A stretch of DNA of 64,000 nt from Pseudomonas alcaliphila JAB1 (GTDB taxonomy: Bacteria > Pseudomonadota > Gammaproteobacteria > Pseudomonadales > Pseudomonadaceae), in assembly GCF_001941865.1 (NCBI RefSeq), contig NZ_CP016162.1:5021501-5085500 (forward strand). The letters are read 5' to 3'. The notes under the pieces were generated by a model. It was not told the DNA's origin and ran no database searches. It saw only the letters and a list, made by a program, of their open reading frames with translations. Shown here one piece after another: positions 1-10,416 of the stretch (position 1 is the stretch's first letter; the number at the start of each line of letters is the position of its first letter). The position numbers and the translations under genes are program-made.

Positions 1-525
1 GCCTTTGCCCGCCGCGACCGCCACGCGCCGGAGCGGGTTGCCTTGCAGCCAGCACTGGACGATGCCCTGGCGCTGCTGGCCAAGCGCCGCCGGGCCATGG
101 ATGTAGAGCTGATTCGCGACCTGCCGGACGCCACCCTCTGGGTCCAGGCCGGCGAGACGCGGCTGCGTCAGGTGCTGGGCAATCTGCTCGGCAATGCGCT
201 CGATGCGTTGATCGATAAGGCACCACCTAGACGCATCTGGATCAGCATCGAGCATCAAGCCGAGCACCTCCACCTGCTGCTGCGTGACAATGGCCCCGGC
301 TTCTCGCCCGAATCACTGGCGCGCGCGCGCGAGCCCTTCTTCACCACCAAGACCAGCGCTCAGGGCCTGGGGCTGGGCCTGGCCATCTGCGATAGTCTGG
401 TGCGTGCGCTGGACGGCGAACTGCTGCTGGCCAATCATCCGGCCGGCGGCGCGCTGATCACCCTGCGCCTGCGCCTGGCCAGCCCCGGCGTCAACCTGCA
501 ACCCTCAGAGGACCCTTCGCCATGA
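1..525 (+). CDS. dctB: C-terminal part of sensor histidine kinase, DctB-like (partial, 5' end outside window)
   Basis: The reading frame is open from the first base, so only the last ~174 residues are present. They form the ATP-binding domain of a histidine kinase: an N box (LGNLLGNALDAL), a G1 box (DNGPGF) and a G2 box (GLGLGLAIC). The phosphoacceptor histidine and the sensor domain lie upstream of the window. The stop overlaps the start of the next gene (ATGA), and that gene is a DctD-type activator followed by dctPQM. From this context the kinase is inferred to be DctB, which senses C4-dicarboxylates in the periplasm and phosphorylates DctD. Confidence 0.85.
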   Translation, partial: AFARRDRHAPERVALQPALDDALALLAKRRRAMDVELIRDLPDATLWVQAGETRLRQVLGNLLGNALDALIDKAPPRRIWISIEHQAEHLHLLLRDNGPGFSPESLARAREPFFTTKTSAQGLGLGLAICDSLVRALDGELLLANHPAGGALITLRLRLASPGVNLQPSEDPSP

Positions 526-1907
526 CCAGCGACAGCGCCATCGACAGCCGCATTCAGGTACTGCTGATCGACGACGACGCCCATCTGCGCCAGGCACTCA
601 GCCAGACGCTCGACCTGGCCGGGCTCAAGGTCATCAGCCTGGGCGATGCGCAGGGTCTGGCCGCGCGCATTCCCGCTGGCTGGCCAGGCGTGGTGGTCAG
701 CGATATCCGCATGCCCGGCATCGATGGCCTGCAATTGCTGCAGCAATTGCAGGCCATCGATGCCGAGCTGCCCGTGCTGCTGATCACTGGCCACGGTGAC
801 GTGCCGCTGGCCGTGCAGGCGATGCGCGCCGGCGCCTACGACTTCCTGGAAAAACCTTTCGCCAACGATGACCTGCTCGACAGCGTACGCCGCGCGCTGG
901 AGCTGCGCCGCCTGGTGCTGGACAACCGCAGCCTGCGTATGGCGCTCAATGACCGCCAGCAACTGTCCAGCCGCCTGGTTGGCCAATCGCCGGCCATGCA
1001 ACGCCTGCGCGAACAGATCGGTGCACTGGCCAGCATCGCCACCGATGTACTGATTCTCGGCGAGACCGGCGCCGGCAAAGAGGTGGTCGCACGCGCCCTG
1101 CACGATCTGTCCAACCGCCGCGAAGGGCCCTTCGTCGCCATCAACGCCGGTGCACTGGCCGAGTCGGTGGTGGAAAGCGAGCTGTTCGGCCATGAGGCCG
1201 GCGCCTTCACCGGCGCGCAGAAACGGCGTATCGGCAAGTTCGAGTTCGCCAACGGCGGCACCCTGTTCCTCGACGAGATCGAGAGCATGAGCATGGATGT
1301 GCAGGTCAAGCTGCTGCGCCTGCTGCAGGAGCGCGTGGTCGAGCGCCTCGGTGGTAATCAGCTGATCCCGCTGGATATCCGCGTGATCGCCGCGACCAAG
1401 GAAGATCTGCGCCAGGCCGCCGATGCCGGGCGCTTCCGCGCCGACCTCTACTACCGCCTCAACGTCGCGCCGTTGTCCATCCCGCCGCTGCGCGAGCGCG
1501 GCGAGGATGCCCTGCTGCTGTTCCAGCACTTTGCCGATGGCGCGGCCGCCCGCCACGCCCTGGCCCCGCGTGAGCTGCAGCCGGGGCAGCGCGCCTTGCT
1601 GCTGCGTCACCCCTGGCCGGGCAACGTGCGTGAGTTGCAGAACGCCGCCGAACGCTTCGCCCTGGGCCTGGAGCTGGCGCTCGACAGCAACGCGCCAAAC
1701 CTGCCACCGGTCAACGGCGGCCTCAGTGAACAGGTCGAAGCCTTCGAGCGCGCCTTGATCGCCGCCGAGCTGAGCCGCCCGCACGGCTCGCTACGCAGCC
1801 TAGCCGAAGCGCTGGGTGTGCCGCGCAAGACGTTGCACGACAAGCTGCGCAAACATGGGCTGAATTTCTCAGGTGCTGGCGGAAGCTCGCCAGAGGACTT
1901 CGACTGA
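522..1907 (+). CDS. dctD: C4-dicarboxylate transport response regulator DctD (sigma-54 activator)
   Basis: 461 residues, the usual NtrC-family length. Order: receiver domain (residues ~12-125, acidic pocket DDD at 17-19, phosphoacceptor D61 in SDIRMPG, K111); sigma-54 AAA+ domain (Walker A GETGAGKE at 180-187, GAFTGA loop at 227-232, Walker [10 protein letters not shown]); C-terminal Fis-type helix-turn-helix ([20 protein letters not shown]). It overlaps the kinase gene by 4 bp, forming a two-component operon. It is expected to activate the sigma-54 promoter found 140 bp downstream, ahead of dctP. Odd feature: positions 716-765, just after the phosphoacceptor codon, are a perfect 50-bp palindrome. 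Confidence 0.93.
   Translation: MTSDSAIDSRIQVLLIDDDAHLRQALSQTLDLAGLKVISLGDAQGLAARIPAGWPGVVVSDIRMPGIDGLQLLQQLQAIDAELPVLLITGHGDVPLAVQAMRAGAYDFLEKPFANDDLLDSVRRALELRRLVLDNRSLRMALNDRQQLSSRLVGQSPAMQRLREQIGALASIATDVLILGETGAGKEVVARALHDLSNRREGPFVAINAGALAESVVESELFGHEAGAFTGAQKRRIGKFEFANGGTLFLDEIESMSMDVQVKLLRLLQERVVERLGGNQLIPLDIRVIAATKEDLRQAADAGRFRADLYYRLNVAPLSIPPLRERGEDALLLFQHFADGAAARHALAPRELQPGQRALLLRHPWPGNVRELQNAAERFALGLELALDSNAPNLPPVNGGLSEQVEAFERALIAAELSRPHGSLRSLAEALGVPRKTLHDKLRKHGLNFSGAGGSSPEDFD
716..765. repeat. Perfect 50-bp palindrome inside dctD
   Basis: The 25 bases at 716-740 are the exact reverse complement of 741-765 (centre CTG|CAG at 738-743), with no spacer. It encodes the third helix of the receiver domain ([16 protein letters not shown]), and the opposite strand reads the same peptide in register. 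The symmetry stops at 715/766. Confidence 0.97.
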
Positions 1908-3202
<1,295 letters not shown>

Positions 3203-3217
3203 TAAGGCCGGAGAGCC

Positions 3218-3317
3218 GTAGGGTGGGCAGAGCGTCGACGCTCTGACCCACCTCGAGGCCCGCGACGGGCGTCGATCAACGCTGTAACCGGTGGGCCGGC
3301 TACCGTCCCACCCTACG
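3218..3317. repeat. GTAGGGTGGG-type inverted repeat between dctP and dctQ
   Basis: GTAGGGTGGGC at 3218-3228 faces CCCACCCTAC at 3307-3316 as an inverted pair with imperfect internal symmetry. The same motif recurs near 33030, 40771-40829 and 46893-46982. It may form a stem-loop that stabilises the dctP message relative to the membrane genes, as REP-like elements do in other importer operons (inference). Confidence 0.75.
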
Positions 3318-3342
3318 CACTTTCCATTCGGGAGAACCGACC

Positions 3343-3972
3343 ATGAACGCCTTGCGGCGCGTCTGGGAGCACTTCGAGGAAGGCTTTATCGCTTTCCTCC
3401 TGGCGGCCATGACGCTGATCACTTTCGTCTACGTGATCCTCAACAATTTCTACACCCTGTTCTATTGGCTGGGCGACCATTTCGGCGGTAACGAGTTTCT
3501 GCTCGGTATCGGCGACGCCATTCTCGACATGGCCCAGGCGATGACCTGGAGCAATGCCCTGACCAAGGCCCTGTTCGGCTGGCTGATCTTCTTCGGCCTG
3601 GCCTATGGCGTGCGTACCGCCGGCCACATCGGTGTCGACGCCCTGGTCAAGCTCGCCCCGCGCCACATCCAGCGCGTCATTGGCGTGATCGCCTGCTCGG
3701 CCTGCCTGGGCTATGCCGGCCTGATCGCGGTCGGCAGTTTCGACTGGGTGCACACCCTGTTCACCGCCGGTATCGGTGCCGAAGACCTCGGCCACTACGG
3801 CGTGCAGCAATGGCATATCGGCATGATCGTGCCCTTCGGCTACGCCATGGTGTTCGTCCGCTTCCTGGAAATCCTCGTCCGTATCCTGCGCAACGAGCAG
3901 ACCGGCCTCGGCCTGGCTGACGAAGCCGCCGATGCGCTGAAAATCAATGAGCACGAGGAGCCCAAGCAATGA
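3343..3972 (+). CDS. dctQ: TRAP transporter small permease DctQ
   Basis: 209 residues, with GGGAGAA upstream of the ATG. Four hydrophobic segments are visible (about residues 17-37, 70-92, 108-130 and 150-175), typical of the small TRAP subunit, though the spacing between the first two helices is longer than in short DctQ proteins. The charged tail ends in EEPKQ and overlaps dctM by 4 bp. DctQ pairs with DctM in the inner membrane. Confidence 0.92.
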   Translation: MNALRRVWEHFEEGFIAFLLAAMTLITFVYVILNNFYTLFYWLGDHFGGNEFLLGIGDAILDMAQAMTWSNALTKALFGWLIFFGLAYGVRTAGHIGVDALVKLAPRHIQRVIGVIACSACLGYAGLIAVGSFDWVHTLFTAGIGAEDLGHYGVQQWHIGMIVPFGYAMVFVRFLEILVRILRNEQTGLGLADEAADALKINEHEEPKQ

Positions 3973-5249
3973 CCGTTCTGTTCCTCTTCCTGCTGCTGTT
4001 TTTGCTGATGTTCATCGGCGTGCCGATCGCCGCGTCGCTCGGCCTGGCCGGTTCGATCACCATCATGCTGTTCAGCCCCGACTCGGTGCGCTCGCTGGCG
4101 ATCAAGCTGTTCGAGACCTCCGAGCACTACACCCTGTTGGCGATCCCGTTCTTCCTGCTCTCCGGTGCCTTCATGACCACCGGTGGCGTGGCGCGTCGCC
4201 TGATCGACTTCGCCAACGCCTGCGTCGGCCACATCCGCGGCGGTCTGGCCATCGGTGCGGTACTGGCGTGCATGCTGTTCGCCGCGCTGTCCGGCTCCTC
4301 GCCGGCGACCGTGGCCGCAGTGGGCTCGATTGCCATCGCCGGTATGGTGCGCTCCGGTTACCCGCAGGCCTTCGGCGCCGGCATCGTGTGCAACGCCGGT
4401 ACCCTGGGCATCCTGATTCCGCCGTCGATCGTAATGGTGGTGTACGCCGCCGCCACCGAGCAGTCGGTGGGCAAGCTGTTCATGGCCGGGGTGATTCCAG
4501 GCCTGATGCTCGGCCTGGTACTGATGATCGCGATCTACATCATCGCGCGCATCAAGAAGCTGCCGGCCCTGCCGCGTGCGAGCTTCCGCGAGTGGCTGCG
4601 CGCTGCCCGTGAAGCGTTCTGGGGCTTGCTGCTGATGGTGATCATCCTCGGCGGTATCTACACCGGCATGTTCACCCCGACCGAGGCGGCGGCCGTGGCG
4701 GCGGTGTACGCCGGCTTCGTCGCCCTGTTCGTGTACAAGGACCTGACCATCCGCGAGTGCCCGAAGGTGCTGCTGGAGTCCGGCAAGCTGACCATCATGC
4801 TGATGTTCATCATCGCCAACGCCATGCTCTTCGCTCACGTGCTGACCACCGAGCAGATTCCGCAGACCATCACCGCCTGGGTGGTGGATCTGGGCCTGCA
4901 GCCGTGGCAGTTCCTGCTGGTGGTGAACATCGTGCTGCTGATCGCCGGTGCCTTCATGGAGCCGTCGGCGATCATCCTGATCCTGGCGCCGATCCTCTTC
5001 CCGATCGCCATGCAACTGGGCATCGACCCGATTCACCTGGGCATCATCATGGTGGTGAACATGGAGATCGGCTTGATCACGCCGCCGGTGGGGCTGAACC
5101 TGTTCGTCACCTCGGCGGTGACGGGGATGCCGCTGACGGCAGTGATTCGCGCGGCGATGCCATGGTTGATGCTGCTGATCAGCTTCCTGATGGTGATTAC
5201 CTACATCCCGGCCGTTTCCCTGGCCCTGCCAAATCTGCTTGGCATGTAA
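3969..5249 (+). CDS. dctM: TRAP transporter large permease DctM
   Basis: 426 residues, the standard DctM length, with about 12 hydrophobic segments. Family features include the N-terminal FLFLLLFLLMFIGVPIAASLG, the NAGTLGILIPPSIVMVVYA loop and LITPPVGLNLFV near the C-terminus. The start overlaps dctQ (ATGA). It is the sodium-coupled transport channel and the last gene of the operon, closed by a strong terminator. Confidence 0.95.
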   Translation: MTVLFLFLLLFLLMFIGVPIAASLGLAGSITIMLFSPDSVRSLAIKLFETSEHYTLLAIPFFLLSGAFMTTGGVARRLIDFANACVGHIRGGLAIGAVLACMLFAALSGSSPATVAAVGSIAIAGMVRSGYPQAFGAGIVCNAGTLGILIPPSIVMVVYAAATEQSVGKLFMAGVIPGLMLGLVLMIAIYIIARIKKLPALPRASFREWLRAAREAFWGLLLMVIILGGIYTGMFTPTEAAAVAAVYAGFVALFVYKDLTIRECPKVLLESGKLTIMLMFIIANAMLFAHVLTTEQIPQTITAWVVDLGLQPWQFLLVVNIVLLIAGAFMEPSAIILILAPILFPIAMQLGIDPIHLGIIMVVNMEIGLITPPVGLNLFVTSAVTGMPLTAVIRAAMPWLMLLISFLMVITYIPAVSLALPNLLGM

Positions 5250-5295
5250 GGGTTCGACCGAACGCTACTACTTCGGTACCTTGTGTACCCACTAC

Positions 5296-5322
5296 GCCCG
5301 GCCTTAGTGCCGGGCTTTTTTT
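5296..5322 (+). terminator. Rho-independent terminator of dctPQM
   Basis: Perfect 7-bp stem GCCCGGC/GCCGGGC with a 6-base loop, followed by seven T residues, 47 bp after the dctM stop. Confidence 0.93.
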
Positions 5323-5444
5323 GTTCGAAACAATCTGACGAAAAGTGCTGTAGCCATTTCGCCAACCACGCACACGGGCAAGACTGCACAGAATTGCCGT
5401 GCCTGGCGTAAAGTCACTGCCCAGATCGTCAAGGAACCCGTTAC

Positions 5445-6116
5445 ATGCTCAGACGCAGCCTGAAATCCGTCGTTACCACCTGGCTGACCGGTCTACTCGC
5501 GCTACTGCCACTGGCGCTGACCCTGGCACTGCTTGCCTGGATATTCAGCCTGCTCAATCGTCTGGTCGGACCTTCGACCCTGATCGGCCAAGTGTTCGCT
5601 GCCCTCGGCCAGCCCTTTTCCAGCAACAGCTACCTGGCCTACCTGCTGGGCAGTCTGGTACTGATGGCCAGCCTCTACCCACTGGGCCTGGCGGTACAAC
5701 TGGGCTTGCGCCGCCCGCTGTCCTGGCTGATCGATCGCACCCTGCGGCGCACCCCGCTGATCGGTAATTTCTACAACCTGGCCGATCGCTTCGTCGGCCT
5801 GCTGGACAAGAGCAAGAACCCGGACATCACCACCATGGCGCCGGTCTGGTGCTTCTTCGGCGGCGACGGCGCAGCGGTGCTCGCCCTGCGCCCGAGTTCG
5901 GAAAGCGTCGAACTGGAAGGCCGCCCCTACTGCGCCATCCTCATCCCCACCGCGCCGATTCCGGTCGGTGGCGGCCTGCTTTACGTACCAGAAGAATGGA
6001 TACGCCCCGCCGACATGGGCGTCGATCAACTGACCAGCATCTATGTGTCCATGGGGCTCACGCCACCCAGCAGGCGCAGCGTCGAGCAATCGCCGACCGT
6101 GGTGATCAAGCCTTAA
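5445..6116 (+). CDS. DUF502 family membrane protein
   Basis: 223 residues. Two N-terminal hydrophobic stretches (about residues 10-36 and 60-82) are followed by a soluble domain with the DUF502 pattern: RRTPLIGNFYNLADRFVGLL, later PTAPIPVGGGLLYVPEEWI. The molecular role of this family is not established. The gene stands alone after the dctM terminator and converges on the Lrp gene; the two stop codons overlap (TTAA at 6113-6116). The ATG at 5445 gives the membrane-anchored form and fits the family length. Confidence 0.85.
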   Translation: MLRRSLKSVVTTWLTGLLALLPLALTLALLAWIFSLLNRLVGPSTLIGQVFAALGQPFSSNSYLAYLLGSLVLMASLYPLGLAVQLGLRRPLSWLIDRTLRRTPLIGNFYNLADRFVGLLDKSKNPDITTMAPVWCFFGGDGAAVLALRPSSESVELEGRPYCAILIPTAPIPVGGGLLYVPEEWIRPADMGVDQLTSIYVSMGLTPPSRRSVEQSPTVVIKP

Positions 6117-6580
6117 GTGAGCGGCAAGCTGGTAGTGGACTTGATCTCCGATAACGCAACGATCGAGTTCACCTCCTGGATACCGGGTACCAGCGACAGC
6201 TTCTCGAAGAAGAAACGCTCATAGGCTTCGATATCGCGGGTGACGATGCGCAGCATGAAATCCACCGCGCCCATCAGCACGTGACACTCCAGCACCTCGG
6301 GAAGCTCGCGCATGGCCTCGGCGAACTCGGTCAGGTTGGAGCGCCCATGGGCGTTGAGCTTGACCTGAGCGAACACCTGCGTGTGCAGGCCGATGCGCTT
6401 GCGATCGAGCAGGGTGACCTGCTTGCGGATCACCCCCTCCTCCTTCAGACGCTGGATACGACGCCAGCACGGCGACTGCGACAGACCGATACGCTCGGCG
6501 ATCTCCGCCGTGGAGAGACCCGCGTCCTCCTGTAGCAGAGCAAGAATACGTTGATCGTAGGCATCCAGAGTAACGGACAT
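6113..6580 (-). CDS. Lrp/AsnC family transcriptional regulator
   Basis: 155 residues, the normal Lrp/AsnC length. The N-terminal winged helix-turn-helix (LSTAEIAERIGLSQSPCWRRIQRL, residues ~22-46) is followed by the RAM ligand-binding domain (VPGIQEVNSIVALSEIKSTTSLPL). The family binds amino acids and controls nearby or global amino-acid genes. It is divergent from the small gene at 6708 across an AT-rich 127-bp space. No amino-acid catabolic gene adjoins it, so the ligand cannot be named. Confidence 0.93.
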   Translation of the reverse strand: MSVTLDAYDQRILALLQEDAGLSTAEIAERIGLSQSPCWRRIQRLKEEGVIRKQVTLLDRKRIGLHTQVFAQVKLNAHGRSNLTEFAEAMRELPEVLECHVLMGAVDFMLRIVTRDIEAYERFFFEKLSLVPGIQEVNSIVALSEIKSTTSLPLT

Positions 6581-6707
6581 AAAAAATCCCCATTAGCGAC
6601 TAAACTAGGAAATTCTATCCATTAAACCCCCATAAACACAGAAAACCAGGCAGAACTTTTGCCGGAAGAAGGTGGAAACTTAGGCAAAACCTGCCCGAGC
6701 TGCCGCC

Positions 6708-7034
6708 ATGCCTGATACCACTGCGTTTCCGTCCGCCCAGAACCGCCGCGATCCCTGGCAGGATCGTCCCGATGCCGGTGTCGAATACCAGCTACGTACC
6801 GACGCCGAAGCCGATGTGCTGTGCCGACTGCTCGGCCTGTTCGCCCAATTGCAGCTGTTACCCGAAGCCTTGCACATGGAACGCCTGCAGGATGACCTGC
6901 ATATCAGCCTGCACCTGCACGGCATCTCGCTGCATCGAGCCGGGGTGCTGGCGCAGAAACTGCGCGGCCTGGTATGCGTATGGGAGGTGACCTGGCAGCA
7001 TCTGGATCACAGCCTGGTGACGGAGGTGGCCTGA
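6708..7034 (+). CDS. Hypothetical protein, possible ACT-like fold
   Basis: 108 residues, no signal peptide or membrane segment. The central part (YQLRTDAEADVLCRLLGLFAQLQL ... LHISLHLHGISLHRAGVLAQKLRGLVCVWEV) alternates beta-like and helical stretches in a way that recalls ACT domains of small regulatory subunits; this is a weak structural impression. It is divergent from the Lrp gene and may share its promoter region. No function is claimed. Confidence 0.6.
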   Translation: MPDTTAFPSAQNRRDPWQDRPDAGVEYQLRTDAEADVLCRLLGLFAQLQLLPEALHMERLQDDLHISLHLHGISLHRAGVLAQKLRGLVCVWEVTWQHLDHSLVTEVA

Positions 7035-7131
7035 AGCGGGCGCTCGATCACGTCAGGCACTTCGCCCTTGTGCGGCTTTTCGGGCATCCTAGTTCGGCTA
7101 ACCTTGTTCAGGCCGACCCCGAGGAGCCCGC

Positions 7132-8916
7132 ATGTCCGCCTTCACCGCTACCGCCCCTGACCGTGTACTGGATCTTGGTGACCTGCTGCGCGAGCTGGTG
7201 GCCCAGGGCCGGGTCGATCAGGATGTGGCTGAGCAGTGCCTGGCGATCCGTCGCAGCTCGCTGAACAATACTCAGCACCCGCTGGAGTTTCTAGCCGCAC
7301 AGCAGGTGGACGATCAGAAAAGGCCGGGCAAGAAACTCGACCTGGAAACCCTCACCACCTGGCTGGCCAACTTCGCCGGGCAACCTTATTTGCGCATCGA
7401 CCCGCTGAAGATCGACGTACCGGCCATCACCCCGCTGATGTCCTACGCCTTCGCCCAGCGCCACAAGATTCTCGCCGTGGCGGTGGACAGCGAGAGCGTC
7501 ACCATCGCCAGCAGCCAGCCGCTGGTGCACAGCTGGGAAGCCAACCTGGTGCACGTGCTCAAGCGCCCGATCAAGCGCGTGGTGGCCAACCCCTGCGACA
7601 TTCAGCGCTTCACCACCGAGTTCTATCGCCTGGCCCGCTCGGTCAGCGGCGCCAATGCCACCGACCAGAGGATCAGCGGCGTCGGCAACTTCGAACAACT
7701 GCTCAGCCTCGGCGCTCAGGATCAGGAACCGGACGCCAACGATGCGCACATCGTCAATATCGTCGACTGGCTGTTCCAGTACGCCTTCCAGCAACGCGCC
7801 AGCGATATCCATATCGAGCCACGCCGCGAGCAGGGCACGGTGCGCTTTCGCATCGACGGCGTACTGCATACCGTCTACCAGTTCCCCGCCCAGGTCACCA
7901 TGGCGGTGGTCAGCCGCCTGAAAAACCTCGGCCGCATGAATATCGCCGAGAAGCGCAAGCCACAGGATGGCCGGGTCAAGACCAAGACCCCGGATGGCAA
8001 CGAAGTGGAATTGCGCCTGTCCACCCTGCCGACCGCCTTCGGCGAAAAGATGGTGATGCGCATCTTCGACCCGGAAGTACTGCTGAAAAGCCCGGATCAG
8101 CTTGGTTTCTCTCCTGACGACCTGCGCCGCTGGGAGAGCATGACCTGCCAACCCAACGGCATCATCCTGGTCACCGGCCCTACCGGCTCGGGAAAGACCA
8201 CTACGCTCTACACCACACTCAAGCAGCTTGCGACCGAGGAGGTGAACGTCTGCACCATCGAAGACCCCATCGAGATGATCGAGGGCGCCTTCAACCAGAT
8301 GCAGGTGCAGCACAACATCGACCTGAACTTCGCCAGCGGCATACGCGCACTGATGCGCCAGGACCCGGACATCATCATGATCGGTGAGATCCGCGACCTG
8401 GAAACCGCCGAAATGGCCATCCAGGCGGCGCTGACCGGCCACCTGGTGCTGTCCACCCTGCACACCAACGATGCGCCCAGCGCCATCACCCGCCTGCTCG
8501 AACTGGGCGTGCCGCACTACCTGCTCAAGGCCACCATTCTCGGCGTCATGGCGCAGCGTCTGGTGCGCACCCTGTGCCCACACTGCAAGGCGCCGGTGCA
8601 ACTGGACGAAGACACCTGGAACGGCCTGACCCGGCCCTGGAGCTCGCCATTGCCGACCCAGGCGCACCACGCCGTCGGCTGCCTGGAGTGCCGTGAAACC
8701 GGCTACCGCGGCCGCGCCGGCGTCTACGAGATCATGCTGATCAACGACGCCATCAAGCCACTGATCAACGCCGACACCGACCTGACCGCCCTGCGCCGCG
8801 CCGCCTTCAAGGACGGCATGCGCAGCCTGCGGCTGTCCGGCGCGCAAAAGGTCGCGGCTGGGCTGAGCACCATCGAGGAAGTACTGCGCATCACTCCGCA
8901 GAGCGAGCAACGCTGA
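7132..8916 (+). CDS. GspE/PulE/PilB family secretion ATPase, stand-alone
   Basis: 594 residues; the ATG has a GAGGAG ribosome-binding site. An N-terminal MshEN-like region (~1-180) precedes the type II/IV secretion ATPase core: SDIHIEP, Walker A GPTGSGKTTT (about residues 347-356), Asp box, Walker B IIMIGEIRDLETAEM, His box and a tetracysteine zinc motif (CPHC...CLEC). These hexameric ATPases power pseudopilus or pilus assembly. No other secretion or pilus gene is present in the window, so its partner system is unknown. Its 3' end overlaps the convergent transpeptidase gene by 26 bp. Confidence 0.88.
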   Translation: MSAFTATAPDRVLDLGDLLRELVAQGRVDQDVAEQCLAIRRSSLNNTQHPLEFLAAQQVDDQKRPGKKLDLETLTTWLANFAGQPYLRIDPLKIDVPAITPLMSYAFAQRHKILAVAVDSESVTIASSQPLVHSWEANLVHVLKRPIKRVVANPCDIQRFTTEFYRLARSVSGANATDQRISGVGNFEQLLSLGAQDQEPDANDAHIVNIVDWLFQYAFQQRASDIHIEPRREQGTVRFRIDGVLHTVYQFPAQVTMAVVSRLKNLGRMNIAEKRKPQDGRVKTKTPDGNEVELRLSTLPTAFGEKMVMRIFDPEVLLKSPDQLGFSPDDLRRWESMTCQPNGIILVTGPTGSGKTTTLYTTLKQLATEEVNVCTIEDPIEMIEGAFNQMQVQHNIDLNFASGIRALMRQDPDIIMIGEIRDLETAEMAIQAALTGHLVLSTLHTNDAPSAITRLLELGVPHYLLKATILGVMAQRLVRTLCPHCKAPVQLDEDTWNGLTRPWSSPLPTQAHHAVGCLECRETGYRGRAGVYEIMLINDAIKPLINADTDLTALRRAAFKDGMRSLRLSGAQKVAAGLSTIEEVLRITPQSEQR

Positions 8917-9547
8917 ACCTCGCGCAGTCGCGATAGCGGTCGTCGGCCAACTGCGGGTGCCAGGCGAACAGGTACTGGCCATCCTTGAGCTGATCCACCA
9001 GCACCCGGATCACCTCCTGCTGCACAGCCGGACAGCCCAGACTGCGCCCCATGCGTCCATATTTCTCCGCCCATCTCGGCGCCACATAGTCAGCTCCATG
9101 GATCACCAGCGCACGGGCACGCGCCTGGTCATTGAAGCCGGGCTCCAGGCCATCGAGGCGCAGTGAATGCCCATGCCGGCCGCTGTAGCTTTCACCACCG
9201 CGAAACAGACCCAGGCTGGACTGATGGCTACCGGGCAGATTGGAAAAGCGCTCGGCGAACAGCTCGCCGGACTGGCGACCATGAGCCACGAACTCCCGCA
9301 GTAGCAGCTGCCTTTGCGTCAGGTCGAACACCCACAAACGTCGTTCCAGCGAGGAGCGCGAGTAATCGATCACCGCCAACCGACGGGCTTCACCCGCGCC
9401 TTCTCGCTCAGCACACTGCAGCGCCTGTAACGCATCCTGCAACGCACGCTTTTCCAACTGCGGCGCCGCACTGTGCAGAGCATTCAGTAGCTCACCAGCC
9501 GCCGCGCCCTGCCCTGCCAGTAATAGAGCGGTAAGCAAAAACGCCAT
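8891..9547 (-). CDS. Secreted murein L,D-transpeptidase catalytic domain protein (YkuD-like)
   Basis: About 218 residues from the ATG at 9547, which begins a signal peptide (MAFLLTALLLAGQGAAA). A longer GTG start at 9601 is possible, but neither start has a strong ribosome-binding site. The C-terminal half carries the L,D-transpeptidase signature: ALVIHGADYV, then RSLGCPAV with the catalytic Cys. This matches the YkuD_2 family, predicted to act on peptidoglycan in the periplasm. Transcribed convergently with the secretion ATPase. Confidence 0.85.
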   Translation of the reverse strand: MAFLLTALLLAGQGAAAGELLNALHSAAPQLEKRALQDALQALQCAEREGAGEARRLAVIDYSRSSLERRLWVFDLTQRQLLLREFVAHGRQSGELFAERFSNLPGSHQSSLGLFRGGESYSGRHGHSLRLDGLEPGFNDQARARALVIHGADYVAPRWAEKYGRMGRSLGCPAVQQEVIRVLVDQLKDGQYLFAWHPQLADDRYRDCARFSVARSAE

Positions 9548-9730
9548 CAGCGAACGCTCAAACAAGCCCTGGCTCCCACGGATTACCTGGCATCTGCCCA
9601 CCTTGCGAAGGGGTCGGCGGCAGAGCGCAGACGGCTGTGCTTAGATTGATTGATCTGGCAATGGAGTCTATGCAATGCACACCAAAGGGCGATCAGCGAA
9701 CAGTCTGAGTATGGGTAGCCGCGCCTTCTC

Positions 9731-9985
9731 ATGATCACCTACCTGCAACACTTGTCGTTCTGGGACTGGTTGTCCCTGGCCACCCTGCTGCTGATTCTCG
9801 AAGTGTTCGGCGCCGGGGGCTACCTGCTGTGGATCGGGCTGGTCGCTGTCAGTGTCGGCGCACTCACCTACCTGTTCCCCGACCTGCCCTGGGTCTGGCA
9901 ATTCCTGCTGTTCGGCGCACTGGCGCTGCTATCGGCGCTGCTTTGGTGGCGTCATCAGCAGCGGGCGCGCAAGCTCAGCAATTGA
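9731..9985 (+). CDS. NfeD-like small membrane protein (YbbK type, short)
   Basis: 84 residues: two or three membrane helices (about residues 13-46 and 54-73) and a basic end (RRHQQRARKLSN style). The helix pattern, with LEVFGAGGYLLWIGL, is that of NfeD/YbbK proteins, which partner stomatin/SPFH proteins. Family members usually continue into a C-terminal OB-fold of about 60 residues; here the frame stops at 9985. No SPFH gene adjoins it. Confidence 0.75.
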   Translation: MITYLQHLSFWDWLSLATLLLILEVFGAGGYLLWIGLVAVSVGALTYLFPDLPWVWQFLLFGALALLSALLWWRHQQRARKLSN

Positions 9986-10073
9986 TCGGCCTGGCAACCG
10001 GCCATCGCCCGCAAGGAACCACCAGCGGCTTGTGCGACTCCTAGGAGAGGAACCACCCTACAGGAGTTTCATC

Positions 10074-10412
10074 ATGCGTGTAACGAGCCGTGCCGCACTG
10101 GCGTTCAGTGCCTGCCTGATCGCCCAGACCGCTGCAGCAGATGGCATGCTGCGCGACATTTTGTCCTCGGGCGCAACCACCGCCTCGACCTACCTGACCT
10201 TCAAGGATCGCAAGCTGGTTGCAGCGGCCGAAGAGGATGCCAGCAGCTTCGTTGCCAGCAACGGCGAAATTCGCGGCCCGCATCTGGAAGCGGCAATGCA
10301 GCAACTGCGCAGCGCCAATCCACAGTTGCAGGACGCCGACGATATGGCACTGGCCAGCGCCATTCTTGCCACTTCGGCAAGCGCAGGCGAACATACAGCG
10401 ATTGCAGAATGA
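10074..10412 (+). CDS. DUF2388 domain-containing secreted protein
   Basis: 112 residues from the ATG at 10074, which has CAGGAG 8 bp upstream and opens a signal peptide (LAFSACLIAQTAAADG). The mature part matches the Pseudomonas DUF2388 family: DRKLVAAAEEDASSFVASNG, then LEAAMQQLR and DMALASAILA. Function is unknown; the protein is predicted periplasmic or exported. The gene is followed by a terminator. Confidence 0.85.
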   Translation: MRVTSRAALAFSACLIAQTAAADGMLRDILSSGATTASTYLTFKDRKLVAAAEEDASSFVASNGEIRGPHLEAAMQQLRSANPQLQDADDMALASAILATSASAGEHTAIAE

Positions 10413-10416
10413 AAAA

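Noticed and set aside
435..1784. 449-codon minus-strand frame over dctD
   Set aside because: Low-complexity Gln/Ala/Gly-rich translation of a GC-rich gene's opposite strand; dctD is certain. Many similar long shadows exist (for example 7291-8982, 14767-16344, 22032-23438).
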